DNA from: Mesorhizobium sp. STM 4661
GTDB lineage: Bacteria > Pseudomonadota > Alphaproteobacteria > Rhizobiales > Rhizobiaceae
Direction of reading: 5' to 3'
Assembly (NCBI RefSeq): GCF_000359125.1
Contig: NZ_CAAF010000083.1
Span: forward strand, 1-38,926
Length of the DNA stretch: 38,926 nt
The position numbers were made by a program, and so were the translations under genes. A model generated the notes under the pieces. That model was not told the DNA's origin. It was given only the letters and a program-made list of their open reading frames with translations, and ran no database searches. This document shows positions 24,689-32,551 of this stretch, piece by piece (positions within the stretch are counted from its first letter, which is position 1; each line of letters opens with the position of its first letter).

Positions 24689-26278
24689 ATGGGTTGGGTG
24701 GGCGTGAGCGAGTTTGACGCCATATTCGTCGGGGCGGGCCACAACAGCCTGGCATGCGCCGCGCATCTGGCGCTCAAGGGCTGGAAAACCGGAGTTTTCG
24801 AGCGCAGCGAAACGATCGGCGGCGCCGTCCAGACCCGCGAATTCACGCTGCCCGGCTTCCGGCATGATTTCGGCGCGATGAATCTGAGCCTGTTTGCCGG
24901 CTCGGCCTTCCACCGGAAATATGCAAATGAATTGAAAACCCACGGGCTGGAATTCTCGCCCGTAGCCGACTGCTTTGCCAGCGCCTTTCCTGACGGGAAA
25001 TGGTTCGGCGTCAGCAACGACCTGGAAAAGACCGTCTCGCGCATCTCCGCTTTTTCGCAAGCCGACGCCGCCACTTGGCGCCGGCTGGTCGCGGTCTTCC
25101 CCGGAGAGGCCGAGCATCTGTTTAGAGTACTGGGCTCACCGATGAGCGGCGGCGCTCTCGCCGGCACAGCCTGGAACCTGTGGCGCAAGAAGGGCATGTC
25201 CGGTGCACTCGACACCGGCCGGCTGCTGCTGTCGTCGCCGGGAGCCTGGCTCGAGGAGACTTTCGAGACGCCGCATATCAGGACGACGCTCGCCGCCTGG
25301 GGTATGCATCTCGACTTCGCCCCCGACATCGCCGGCGGCGCTGTGTTCCCCTATCTGGAATCGATGGCCAACCAGTGCTTCGGCATGGTGCTCGGCAAGG
25401 GCGGCGCCGACACCATCATCCGCGCGCTTGCCGGCATGGTCACATCAGCCGGCGGCAAGATCGCCACCGGCGCCGAGGTGGCCGAGATCACCGTTGCCGC
25501 CGGCAAGGCAACCGGCGTACGGCTTTCATCCGGCGACTTCCACATCGCCAGCAAGGCGGTCATCGCCGGCGTTGCGCCGAGGGCGCTGCCTGGCAAGCTT
25601 CTGCCCGATGGTTCCGGCGATGCCGGCTTCGACATGGCGATGAAAAAATTCCGCCACGCGCCGGGCACGATGATGATCCATCTGGCGCTGGACGATTTGC
25701 CGGACTGGCGCGTCGGCGCCGAGCTTCGTCAATTCGCCTATGTGCATCTCTCGCCTTCGCTCGACGCCATGTCGCGCACCTATCAGCAGGCGATGGCCGG
25801 CACGCTGCCGGACGAGCCGGTGCTGGTCGTCGGCCAGCCGACCGCGATCGACCCGTCGCGCGCGCCTGAAGGCAAGCATGTATTGTGGGTGCAGGTGCGC
25901 ATGCTGCCGGCCGAAATAGCAGGCGATGCGGCTGGCACAATCGCGCCGGATCACTGGGACAAGGTCAAGGAGCGCTACGCCGAGCGGGTTCTCGACATCA
26001 TCGAGACCTATGCGCCCGGCCTTCGGCAAAAGATCCTCGGCCGCGCCGTGTTCTCGCCCATCGATCTCGAACGCGAGAACCCCAACCTTGTCGGCGGCGA
26101 CCAGATTTGCGGCAGCCACCATCTGGCGCAGAATTTCCTGTTTCGCCCGGCGCGCGGTTACGCCGGCTGGAACACGCCGGTCGGCAATCTGCATCTCACT
26201 GGCGCCGCGACATGGCCAGGCGCCGGCACCGGTGCGGCCTCGGGCTACATGCTCGCGCAACAGCTTGGCGGGAGGTAG
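24689..26278 (+). CDS. NAD(P)/FAD-dependent oxidoreductase (phytoene desaturase/amine oxidase-like), copy B
   Basis: A flavoprotein of about 529 residues, paralogous to copy A. The FAD motif EFDAIFVGAGHNSLACAAHL is near the N-terminus, followed by VFERSETIGGAVQTRE and a C-terminal LTGAATWPGAGTGAASGY. The start is uncertain: ATG 24656, ATG 24689 and GTG 24704 are all in frame and none has an ideal ribosome site; the conserved domain begins right after 24704. The reaction is unknown; an amine or saturated-carbon oxidation is plausible for the family. It is the first gene of the rightward block, followed after 131 bases by an ABC importer. Confidence 0.86.
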   Translation: MGWVGVSEFDAIFVGAGHNSLACAAHLALKGWKTGVFERSETIGGAVQTREFTLPGFRHDFGAMNLSLFAGSAFHRKYANELKTHGLEFSPVADCFASAFPDGKWFGVSNDLEKTVSRISAFSQADAATWRRLVAVFPGEAEHLFRVLGSPMSGGALAGTAWNLWRKKGMSGALDTGRLLLSSPGAWLEETFETPHIRTTLAAWGMHLDFAPDIAGGAVFPYLESMANQCFGMVLGKGGADTIIRALAGMVTSAGGKIATGAEVAEITVAAGKATGVRLSSGDFHIASKAVIAGVAPRALPGKLLPDGSGDAGFDMAMKKFRHAPGTMMIHLALDDLPDWRVGAELRQFAYVHLSPSLDAMSRTYQQAMAGTLPDEPVLVVGQPTAIDPSRAPEGKHVLWVQVRMLPAEIAGDAAGTIAPDHWDKVKERYAERVLDIIETYAPGLRQKILGRAVFSPIDLERENPNLVGGDQICGSHHLAQNFLFRPARGYAGWNTPVGNLHLTGAATWPGAGTGAASGYMLAQQLGGR

Positions 26279-26409
26279 AAACAGGATTCTTCCGGGTGAA
26301 GGAAACTCTGGTGTGAAGGAGGGGCGAGGCGCGGTTGCCCAAGGAGCCTGAACCCACTGATTAGACAGAGACGCCGCGCAAAGAAAATACAACCAACAGG
26401 GGAACGACC

Positions 26410-27936
26410 ATGACAATCAACAGACGCGAATTGCTCGGATACAGTGCCGCAGCACTTGGTGCGGCCGCCATCGGCCTGCCGCAGATGGCCAAGGCGGCCG
26501 GCGAACTAACCATCGCCTACAATGTCAACCTGCCGTCCTGGGATCCGACCACCGGGCCTTCGGCTGTCAACCCGACCATACAGGGTCTCTACCAGTCGGT
26601 GTTCGACCAGTTCATCCCGCAGAAGCCGGACCTTTCCTTCGCGCCCGGCCTGCTGACCGAATGGGGCTGGAACGACGACCGCACCAAGATCATGATGACG
26701 GTACGCGAGGGCGTGACCTGGCATGACGGCTCGCCGTTCACGGCCGAGGACGTGGTCTGGTCGCTGCAGCGGGCGGGCGACGAAAAGACCGGCAACCCGA
26801 TCCAGTTCGTCTGGAAGAACGTCAACAACTTCAAGATCGACGGCAATAAGATCACTGGCGACGTGGTGCAGTTCGACCCGGTGTATTTCAAATGGATGTC
26901 GTTCCTGACCGGCTACATCATTCCGAAAGCCTATTATGAGAAGGTCGGCGCCGAAGGCTTCGAGAAGGCTCCGATCGGCACCGGCCCCTATATGGTCGAC
27001 AAATTCGAGCGCAACGCCTTCCTGCGGCTCAAGGCCAATCCGAACTATTGGGGCGGCAAGCCAGCCTTCGAGAATGTGACGATCAAGTTCGTCACCGACG
27101 CGGCGAGCCGTGTCGCCGAAATCGAGTCCGGTTCCTCGCAAGTAACGCTCGAAATCCCCTATGAGGAGTATGACCGGCTGATCGCCAAGGACGGGCTTGC
27201 CGGTTCGTGCAAGAACGTTTCCGACATCGGCATGATCTTCTTCAACGACATCGAGGCGATGCTGGACAAGAACGTCCGCCAGGCCGCAGTGATGGCGGTC
27301 GACAAGAAGCTTTTGGTCGATCGTCTTCTGCGCGGCTACGGCCAGCCGATCGACACGCTGGAGACACCGGAATACTCCGCCTACGACGCGTCGATCAAGG
27401 TCGAGCACAATCCGGAAAAGGCCAAGGAATTGCTGGCCGCCTCCGGCTATTCGCCGGAAAAGCCGGTCAAGTTCGCGATCCAGACGACCAAGGGCTTCAA
27501 GCCCAAGGACTATGAGATGATCCAGGCGATCGTCGGCATGTGGCGCAAGGTCGGCATCGAGGCGACGATCGAAGTCTACGAGATCGCCAAGCACTACGAA
27601 CTGCGCGCCGCCGACAAGCTGGCGCCGGCCGCCTTCTACAATTGGGGCAACGCCATCGGTGATCCGACGACGTCGACCGGCTTTGCCATGTATGGACCAA
27701 GCCCGCATTCGGTGTGGGACAGCCAGGACCTGATCGACATGATCAACCCGCTATGGGGCGAGAAGGACGAGGCCAAGCGCATCGCGGGCTGGAAGGCCGT
27801 CGACAAATACATCGCCGAGCAGGCCTATGTGCTGCCGCTGATCCAGTATGCGCAGCCGATCGTGCATGCCAAGGGCGTCAATGTCGTGCAGCATGTCTCC
27901 GGCGCGCTGCTGCCGGCGCTGATGACCCCGGCCTGA
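26410..27936 (+). CDS. ABC transporter substrate-binding protein, family 5
   Basis: A 508-residue periplasmic binding protein of the DppA/OppA family. The leader (MTINRRELLGYSAAALGAAA) has a twin-arginine-like NRRELLG motif and a probable cleavage after KAA near residue 30. The mature part has the family blocks VTWHDGSPFTAEDVVWSLQR and APIGTGPYMVDKFERNAFL. A GGGG ribosome site lies seven bases before ATG 26410. With the four following genes it makes a complete importer, so it probably captures the compound that the surrounding catabolic enzymes consume. The ligand cannot be read from the sequence; the family covers peptides, opines and other N-containing solutes. Confidence 0.9.
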   Translation: MTINRRELLGYSAAALGAAAIGLPQMAKAAGELTIAYNVNLPSWDPTTGPSAVNPTIQGLYQSVFDQFIPQKPDLSFAPGLLTEWGWNDDRTKIMMTVREGVTWHDGSPFTAEDVVWSLQRAGDEKTGNPIQFVWKNVNNFKIDGNKITGDVVQFDPVYFKWMSFLTGYIIPKAYYEKVGAEGFEKAPIGTGPYMVDKFERNAFLRLKANPNYWGGKPAFENVTIKFVTDAASRVAEIESGSSQVTLEIPYEEYDRLIAKDGLAGSCKNVSDIGMIFFNDIEAMLDKNVRQAAVMAVDKKLLVDRLLRGYGQPIDTLETPEYSAYDASIKVEHNPEKAKELLAASGYSPEKPVKFAIQTTKGFKPKDYEMIQAIVGMWRKVGIEATIEVYEIAKHYELRAADKLAPAAFYNWGNAIGDPTTSTGFAMYGPSPHSVWDSQDLIDMINPLWGEKDEAKRIAGWKAVDKYIAEQAYVLPLIQYAQPIVHAKGVNVVQHVSGALLPALMTPA

Positions 27937-27987
27937 TCAATATGAGGAGGCACGCTATCAGCGGCGTGTCTTCCGCAACGACGCAGG

Positions 27988-28106
27988 CCCCCTCATCCGG
28001 CCCTTCGGGCCACCTTCTCCCCGCTGGGGAGAAGAGACTGGCTCAGCCATCCGCGACCTCTTCTCCCCTCGGGGAAAGGTGGCCGCGAAGCGGCCGGATG
28101 AGGGGG
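27988..28106. repeat. Palindromic intergenic repeat of a second family
   Basis: Outer arms ccccctcatccggcc (27988-28002) and ggccggatgaggggg (28092-28106) are perfect inverted copies. Inside are further pairs around ttctcccc and ggggagaag. It differs in sequence from the other repeats in this window and lies in the 215-base gap between the binding-protein gene and the first permease. The long RNA hairpin could lower expression of the permeases relative to the binding protein, or simply be a mobile intergenic element. Confidence 0.85.
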
Positions 28107-28151
28107 CTGTTCATTCCATCCCTGACTGAAACGCACTAGGCTAACGCCGGA

Positions 28152-29159
28152 ATGCTTCTGCAAAGATTTCTGATCCGCCTGCTGACGATGGCGATCACGC
28201 TGTTTGGCGTGGCCGTCGTGGTCTTCGTCGTCATTCGCGTCGCACCCGGCGACCCGATCGCGATGATGCTGCCGCCTGGCGCGACCGATGCCGACATCGC
28301 GAGGCTGCGCGCGCTCTATGGGCTCGACAAGACCATCGTGCAGCAGTTCTTCATCTGGCTGTCCGGCGTCGTCAGGGGTGATTTCGGCACCTCGATTTCG
28401 CTGCGGCAGGATGTGCTGGGGCTGGTGTTCAACCGGCTGCCGGCGACGCTGGAACTCGCCATCGTTGCGCTGTTGATGGCGGTGGCGATCGGCGGCACGG
28501 CGGCGATCCTCGGCGCGCGCGAACGCGGCACAGCGGTCGAGGCCGGCATCGACATCGCTAGCGGGACCGCGCTCTCCATCCCAGATTTCCTGTGGGGACT
28601 GGTGCTGATCCTGCTATTCGGCGTGCTGGTGCCGGTGTTCGACATTTCCGGCAGGGTGTCGCCGCAGCTCGACCTGCCATTCGTCACCCAATTCTATCTC
28701 TTCGAGAGCGTCCTGCGCCTGCGCTTCGACCTGACCTGGGACCTCTTGAAACACATGTTGATGCCGGCCGTGGCGCTGGCCCTGCCGCTGGCGGCAATCA
28801 TCGCGCAACTGCTGAAACAGTCGCTGAAGGAGGTGCTCGACCTCGACTATGTCGTGCTGGCGCGGGTAAAAGGCTTTTCCGAGACGCAGGTCATCCTGCG
28901 CGAGGCGCTGAAGAACGCTGCACTGCCGACGCTGACCCTGGTTGGCGTGCAGTTCACCTTCCTCATCGGCGGTACGGTCATCGTCGAACGACTGTTTTCC
29001 TATGAAGGTCTCGGCAACATGGCCATCGACGCCGTGATCAACCGCGACCTGCCGCTGATCCAGGGCATCGTGCTGGTCTTCGCGCTGCTGTTCGTGCTGA
29101 TCAACCTCACTGTGGACATGATGTACGCGCTGCTCAATCCGAGGCTGCGCCATGGATGA
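28152..29159 (+). CDS. ABC transporter permease (DppB/OppB class)
   Basis: A 335-residue inner-membrane permease. The N-terminus LLQRFLIRLLTMAITLFGVA is the classic first helix and is followed by VAPGDPIAMMLPPGATDADI. The ATPase-contact loop is near residues 237-256 (VLARVKGFSETQVILREALK). Six hydrophobic segments can be traced. Its end overlaps the next gene by eight bases (29152-29159). It forms the channel with the following permease. Confidence 0.92.
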   Translation: MLLQRFLIRLLTMAITLFGVAVVVFVVIRVAPGDPIAMMLPPGATDADIARLRALYGLDKTIVQQFFIWLSGVVRGDFGTSISLRQDVLGLVFNRLPATLELAIVALLMAVAIGGTAAILGARERGTAVEAGIDIASGTALSIPDFLWGLVLILLFGVLVPVFDISGRVSPQLDLPFVTQFYLFESVLRLRFDLTWDLLKHMLMPAVALALPLAAIIAQLLKQSLKEVLDLDYVVLARVKGFSETQVILREALKNAALPTLTLVGVQFTFLIGGTVIVERLFSYEGLGNMAIDAVINRDLPLIQGIVLVFALLFVLINLTVDMMYALLNPRLRHG

Positions 29160-30000
29160 GGCACGCATGATCAGGCGTGGCTTGGGGCCAAGGCTGTGGC
29201 TTGCCGGCGGCTGGTTGCTGCTCGCACTGCTGGCGGCAATCTTTGCGCCGCTGGTCGCGCCACAGGATCCGCTGGCGCAGGACCTGATGCTGGAACGCCT
29301 GCCACCGTTCTGGATGAGCGGCGCCGAGCCCGGCTATTGGCTTGGCACCGACAGCCTCGGCCGCGATCTGCTGTCGCGGCTGATCTTCGGCGGCCGCATC
29401 GCCTTTGTCGTCGCCTTCGCCGCAGCTTTTGCCGCCTGCCTGGTCGGCTCGACGCTCGGGCTGATCGCGGGTTATTTCGGCGGCTGGGCCGATCGCATCA
29501 TCTCGCGCATCGTCGATATCTGGATGGCCTTCCCGCCGGTGCTGTTCGCCATCCTTCTGGTTGCCGTGCTCGGCACCGGCCTGAGCTCCGTCATCATCGC
29601 CATCGCGGTCATCGACTGGACGCGTTTCTGCCGGGTGATCCGCGCCGAGACCATGGGTCAGTCGCGCATGGACTATGTCGAGAACGCCCGTATCGCCGGT
29701 TATGGCCGCATCGGCATCATGCTGCGCGAAGTGCTGCCCAATGTGGTGCCGTCGATCGTGGCGCTGCTGTCGCTGGAGATGGGCATCGCCGTCATCGTCG
29801 AGGCGATCCTCTCTTTCGTCAATCTATCGATCTCGACCGACGACCCGACCTGGGGCGGCATCATCGCCGAGGGCCGGCTGTCGATCCATCAGGCCTGGTG
29901 GGTGCTGGTGTTTCCGCTGATCACGCTGATCTTGACCGTGCTGTCGTTCAGCCAGTTCGGCGAGGCGCTGAGGGCTCGCTTCGATCCGGTGCTGCGATGA
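29152..30000 (+). CDS. ABC transporter permease (DppC/OppC class)
   Basis: A 282-residue inner-membrane permease with one N-terminal helix (LWLAGGWLLLALLAAIFAPL) followed by the DppC-type GTDSLGRDLLSRLIFGGR block and the core helices. The cytoplasmic loop is YVENARIAGYGRIGIMLREV near residues 175-194. ATG 29152 overlaps the previous gene by eight bases; a second ATG at 29167 is possible. The stop overlaps the ATPase start (ATGA, 29997-30000). Confidence 0.92.
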   Translation: MDEARMIRRGLGPRLWLAGGWLLLALLAAIFAPLVAPQDPLAQDLMLERLPPFWMSGAEPGYWLGTDSLGRDLLSRLIFGGRIAFVVAFAAAFAACLVGSTLGLIAGYFGGWADRIISRIVDIWMAFPPVLFAILLVAVLGTGLSSVIIAIAVIDWTRFCRVIRAETMGQSRMDYVENARIAGYGRIGIMLREVLPNVVPSIVALLSLEMGIAVIVEAILSFVNLSISTDDPTWGGIIAEGRLSIHQAWWVLVFPLITLILTVLSFSQFGEALRARFDPVLR

Positions 30001-30878
30001 GCGCTACCTGCCTCGAAATTCGAAACCTCAGCGCCGTGTTGGCGAACGGGCAGCGCGTGCTGCGTTCGGTGTCGCTTGCCGTCGAACCCGGCGAGGTGCG
30101 CGCGCTGGTCGGCGAGAGCGGCGCCGGCAAGACGATGATCGGCAAGGCGGTGCTCGGCGTGCTGCCACTGAGCGTGCGCATTGTCGAAGGCGATATGCTG
30201 CTCGAAGGCGAAAACCTCGGCCGGCTTTCGCCGAAGGCCAGGCGCACGCTGATCGGCACGCGCACCGCACTGATCCCGCAGGACCCGCTGACCGCGCTCA
30301 ACCCGTCGCGCCGCATCGGTCCGCAGATGACCGACCGGCTGGTGCGCATTCTCGGCTGGAACGGCGAGAGAGCCGATCAACGCATCCGCCAGCTTTTGGA
30401 GGAGGTGCAGATCCGCGACCCGGATCGCGTGCTGAAAAGCTATCCGCACGAGCTTTCCGGCGGCATGCGCCAGCGCGTGCTGATCGCCGCCGCCTTTGCC
30501 GCTGAACCCCGGCTGATCGTCGCCGACGAACCGACGACGGCGCTGGACGTGACCGTGCAGAAGCAGATCCTGCGCCTGATCGCGCAGCTGCAGCGCGAAC
30601 ATGGCACGGCGATCCTGTTCGTCACCCATGACCTCGGCGTCGTTGCCAAGATCAGCCAGAAAGTGTCGGTGCTCTATGCGGGCAAGGTGGTGGAGGAAGC
30701 CGAAACGGCGGCGCTGTTCGCCGCGCCGCAGCACCCCTATACGCGGGCGCTGATGGCGGCGACGCCGCGCTACACCGATCCACTTGCCTCGCTGAAACCG
30801 GTGGACGAAGCGGTGCTGGCCGGACTGGCAGCGGAGATTGCCGCAGCAGACCGGGCGTGGAGACCTCGCCATGGCTGA
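29997..30878 (+). CDS. ABC transporter ATP-binding protein (DppD/OppD class)
   Basis: A 293-residue ATPase. Walker A is GESGAGKT, the signature is LSGGMRQR, and Walker B is RLIVADEPTTALD, all intact. The C-terminal oligopeptide-transporter tail is present but short and lacks an obvious Fe-S Cys set, unlike DppD proteins that carry one. The start sits in an ATGA overlap with the permease. The reading frame is open upstream only as a shadow of that permease. The end overlaps the next ATPase by eight bases. Confidence 0.92.
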   Translation: MSATCLEIRNLSAVLANGQRVLRSVSLAVEPGEVRALVGESGAGKTMIGKAVLGVLPLSVRIVEGDMLLEGENLGRLSPKARRTLIGTRTALIPQDPLTALNPSRRIGPQMTDRLVRILGWNGERADQRIRQLLEEVQIRDPDRVLKSYPHELSGGMRQRVLIAAAFAAEPRLIVADEPTTALDVTVQKQILRLIAQLQREHGTAILFVTHDLGVVAKISQKVSVLYAGKVVEEAETAALFAAPQHPYTRALMAATPRYTDPLASLKPVDEAVLAGLAAEIAAADRAWRPRHG

Positions 30879-31701
30879 GCCGCTCATTTCCGTGCGCGGG
30901 CTGAAGGTCGCGCTGCCCGACATGACGCGCAAGCCGCTGATCGGCCGGGCACCGCTGGCCGAGATCCTGAAGGGTCTGGATTTCGATCTGCCCAGAGGAT
31001 CGGTGACCGGCATCGTCGGCGAGTCCGGTTCTGGCAAATCGACGCTCGGTCGCGCCTTGGTGCGGCTGCTCGAACCCAGCGCCGGCTCGATCAGCGTCGA
31101 AGGCCGCGACATCAGCCATCTCTCGGAGGCGGAACTCAGGCCACTGCGCCGCAATCTCCAGATGATCTTCCAGGATCCGATGTCGTCGCTTAATCCGCGC
31201 CGCGCCATCGCCAGTATCATCGCCGCACCGCTCAAACAGAACGGTCTTGGCGACCATCTGAAGACCCGAGTTGCGGAGGCGCTGCAGCGCGTCGGCCTGC
31301 CGCAAAGCTTCGCCAGCCGCTACCGTCACGAACTGTCGGGCGGCCAGCGCCAGCGCGTCGGCATTGCCCGCGCCTTGGCGCTGTCACCGAAATTCGTACT
31401 GGCCGACGAGATCGTCTCCGGGCTCGATGTGTCGACGCAGGCGCAGATCCTGACCTTGTTGGAGAAACTGGCAGCCGAGATGGGCCTGACCGTCGCCTTC
31501 ATCAGCCACGATCTGTCGGTGATCCGGCGGCTGTGCCGGCAAGTGATCGTCATGCGAGAAGGCAGGATCGTCGAAGCCAGCGCCACCGACGCGCTGTTCG
31601 AAAATCCCAAGGAAGCCTACACGCGCGACCTGATCGCGGCCATTCCGCTGCCCGAGATCGACGCGGACTGGCTGCGGCCGGCCACGAAAGCCCCGGCATG
31701 A
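30871..31701 (+). CDS. ABC transporter ATP-binding protein (DppF/OppF class)
   Basis: A 276-residue ATPase, partner of the preceding one. Walker A is GESGSGKS, the signature is LSGGQRQR, and Walker B reads FVLADEIVSGLD, where the usual PTSALD is replaced by VSGLD; the catalytic Glu is kept. The start at 30871 lies within the end of the previous gene, which gives tight coupling. After it an 88-base gap with a weak GCGGGC/GCCCGC hairpin precedes the VOC gene. Confidence 0.9.
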   Translation: MAEPLISVRGLKVALPDMTRKPLIGRAPLAEILKGLDFDLPRGSVTGIVGESGSGKSTLGRALVRLLEPSAGSISVEGRDISHLSEAELRPLRRNLQMIFQDPMSSLNPRRAIASIIAAPLKQNGLGDHLKTRVAEALQRVGLPQSFASRYRHELSGGQRQRVGIARALALSPKFVLADEIVSGLDVSTQAQILTLLEKLAAEMGLTVAFISHDLSVIRRLCRQVIVMREGRIVEASATDALFENPKEAYTRDLIAAIPLPEIDADWLRPATKAPA

Positions 31702-31789
31702 GGACCGCTCAAATCTCATCCGCACGTCGAAAAAAGCGGGCCTCGGACGTGCGCCGACAAGTCAGCCCGCGAAACGGAGGGTGACTGGA

Positions 31790-32389
31790 ATGAAATACGC
31801 AATCAGAAACACGATGCTTGTGGCCGCTTTGCTCGGCTCAATGGGTGCAGCCTCGGCAGATTCCATACCCGGCATGCGCGGCCACGACCACACCGGCATC
31901 ACCGTGCCCGACATGAAGCAGGCCGTCGATTTCTTCACCGAGGTGGTCGGCTGCAAGAAGGCGATGTCGTTCGGCCCGTTCGCCGACGACAAGGGCACGT
32001 TCATGCAGGATCTGCTTGGCGTCGACCCCAAGGCGGTGATCGAGGAGATCACCCTGGTCCGCTGCGGCTATGGATCGAACATCGAACTGTTCAAATACAC
32101 CGCGCCCGACCAGAAGGATTTGACGCCGAAGAACAGCGACATTGGCGGCTTCCACATCGCTTTCTATGTCGACGATGTCGCCGCCGCCAAGGCATATCTC
32201 GATGCCAAGGGCGTGAAGACACGGATGGGGCCGCTGCCGGTCAAGGAGGGGCCGGCTGCCGGCCAGACCATCCTCTATTTCCAGGCGCCCTGGGGTCTGC
32301 AGCTGGAAGCGATCAGCTATCCCGAGGGCATGGCCTATGAGAAGGGTGCCGAGACGGTGCTGTGGAGCCCCAAGAGCCCAGAAAAGTAA
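31790..32389 (+). CDS. Exported VOC-superfamily (glyoxalase-like) protein
   Basis: A 199-residue protein with a vicinal-oxygen-chelate fold. ATG 31790 is chosen because GGAGGG lies nine bases before it; a GTG at 31781 is also open. The first 23 residues form a Sec-type signal peptide ending ASA. The fold blocks are GHDHTGITVPDMKQAVDFFTE, IELFKYTAP, GGFHIAFYVDDVAAAKAYL and PWGLQLEAISYP. The likely metal ligands are the His in HTGITV, the Glu in IELFKY, the His in GFHIAF and the Glu in QLEAIS, so a metal site is probably intact. Most VOC enzymes are cytoplasmic, so a periplasmic one beside an importer is unusual. It could modify a substrate before uptake. Confidence 0.85.
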   Translation: MKYAIRNTMLVAALLGSMGAASADSIPGMRGHDHTGITVPDMKQAVDFFTEVVGCKKAMSFGPFADDKGTFMQDLLGVDPKAVIEEITLVRCGYGSNIELFKYTAPDQKDLTPKNSDIGGFHIAFYVDDVAAAKAYLDAKGVKTRMGPLPVKEGPAAGQTILYFQAPWGLQLEAISYPEGMAYEKGAETVLWSPKSPEK

Positions 32390-32395
32390 TTGGGA

Positions 32396-32425
32396 GCGTG
32401 CTTGCGGGACCAGCCGCAAGCACGC
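32396..32425 (+). terminator. GC-rich hairpin after the VOC gene
   Basis: A perfect 12-bp stem (gcgtgcttgcgg / ccgcaagcacgc) with a 6-base loop begins seven bases after the VOC stop codon. No T-run follows, so it may be a factor-assisted terminator or an RNA-stabilising structure. It separates the importer block from the promoter of the next operon. Confidence 0.55.
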
Positions 32426-32439
32426 CCAGATACGCGCCC

Positions 32440-32495
32440 GAATTGTTTCGGTATGAAACTTTAAGCTTGAAATATTTTTCCTGTGGCGCGATACT
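32440..32495 (+). promoter_or_regulatory. Candidate sigma-70 promoter with overlapping MarR-like palindromes
   Basis: TTGAAA (32467-32472) and GATACT (32490-32495) are separated by exactly 17 bases, a good sigma-70 match. Just upstream and over the -35 box are GTTTC-ggtat-GAAAC (about 32445-32459) and the near-palindrome TTTAAGCTTGAA. Both are AT-rich against the GC-rich background. A repressor bound here would block the operon that starts at 32552, and the MarR encoded within it is the natural candidate. Confidence 0.45.
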
Positions 32496-32551
32496 GAGAG
32501 TCGGGATTGCCGGCCTTGCCGGCGACCCGAGGCGAAGAGGAGATCGCAGGC

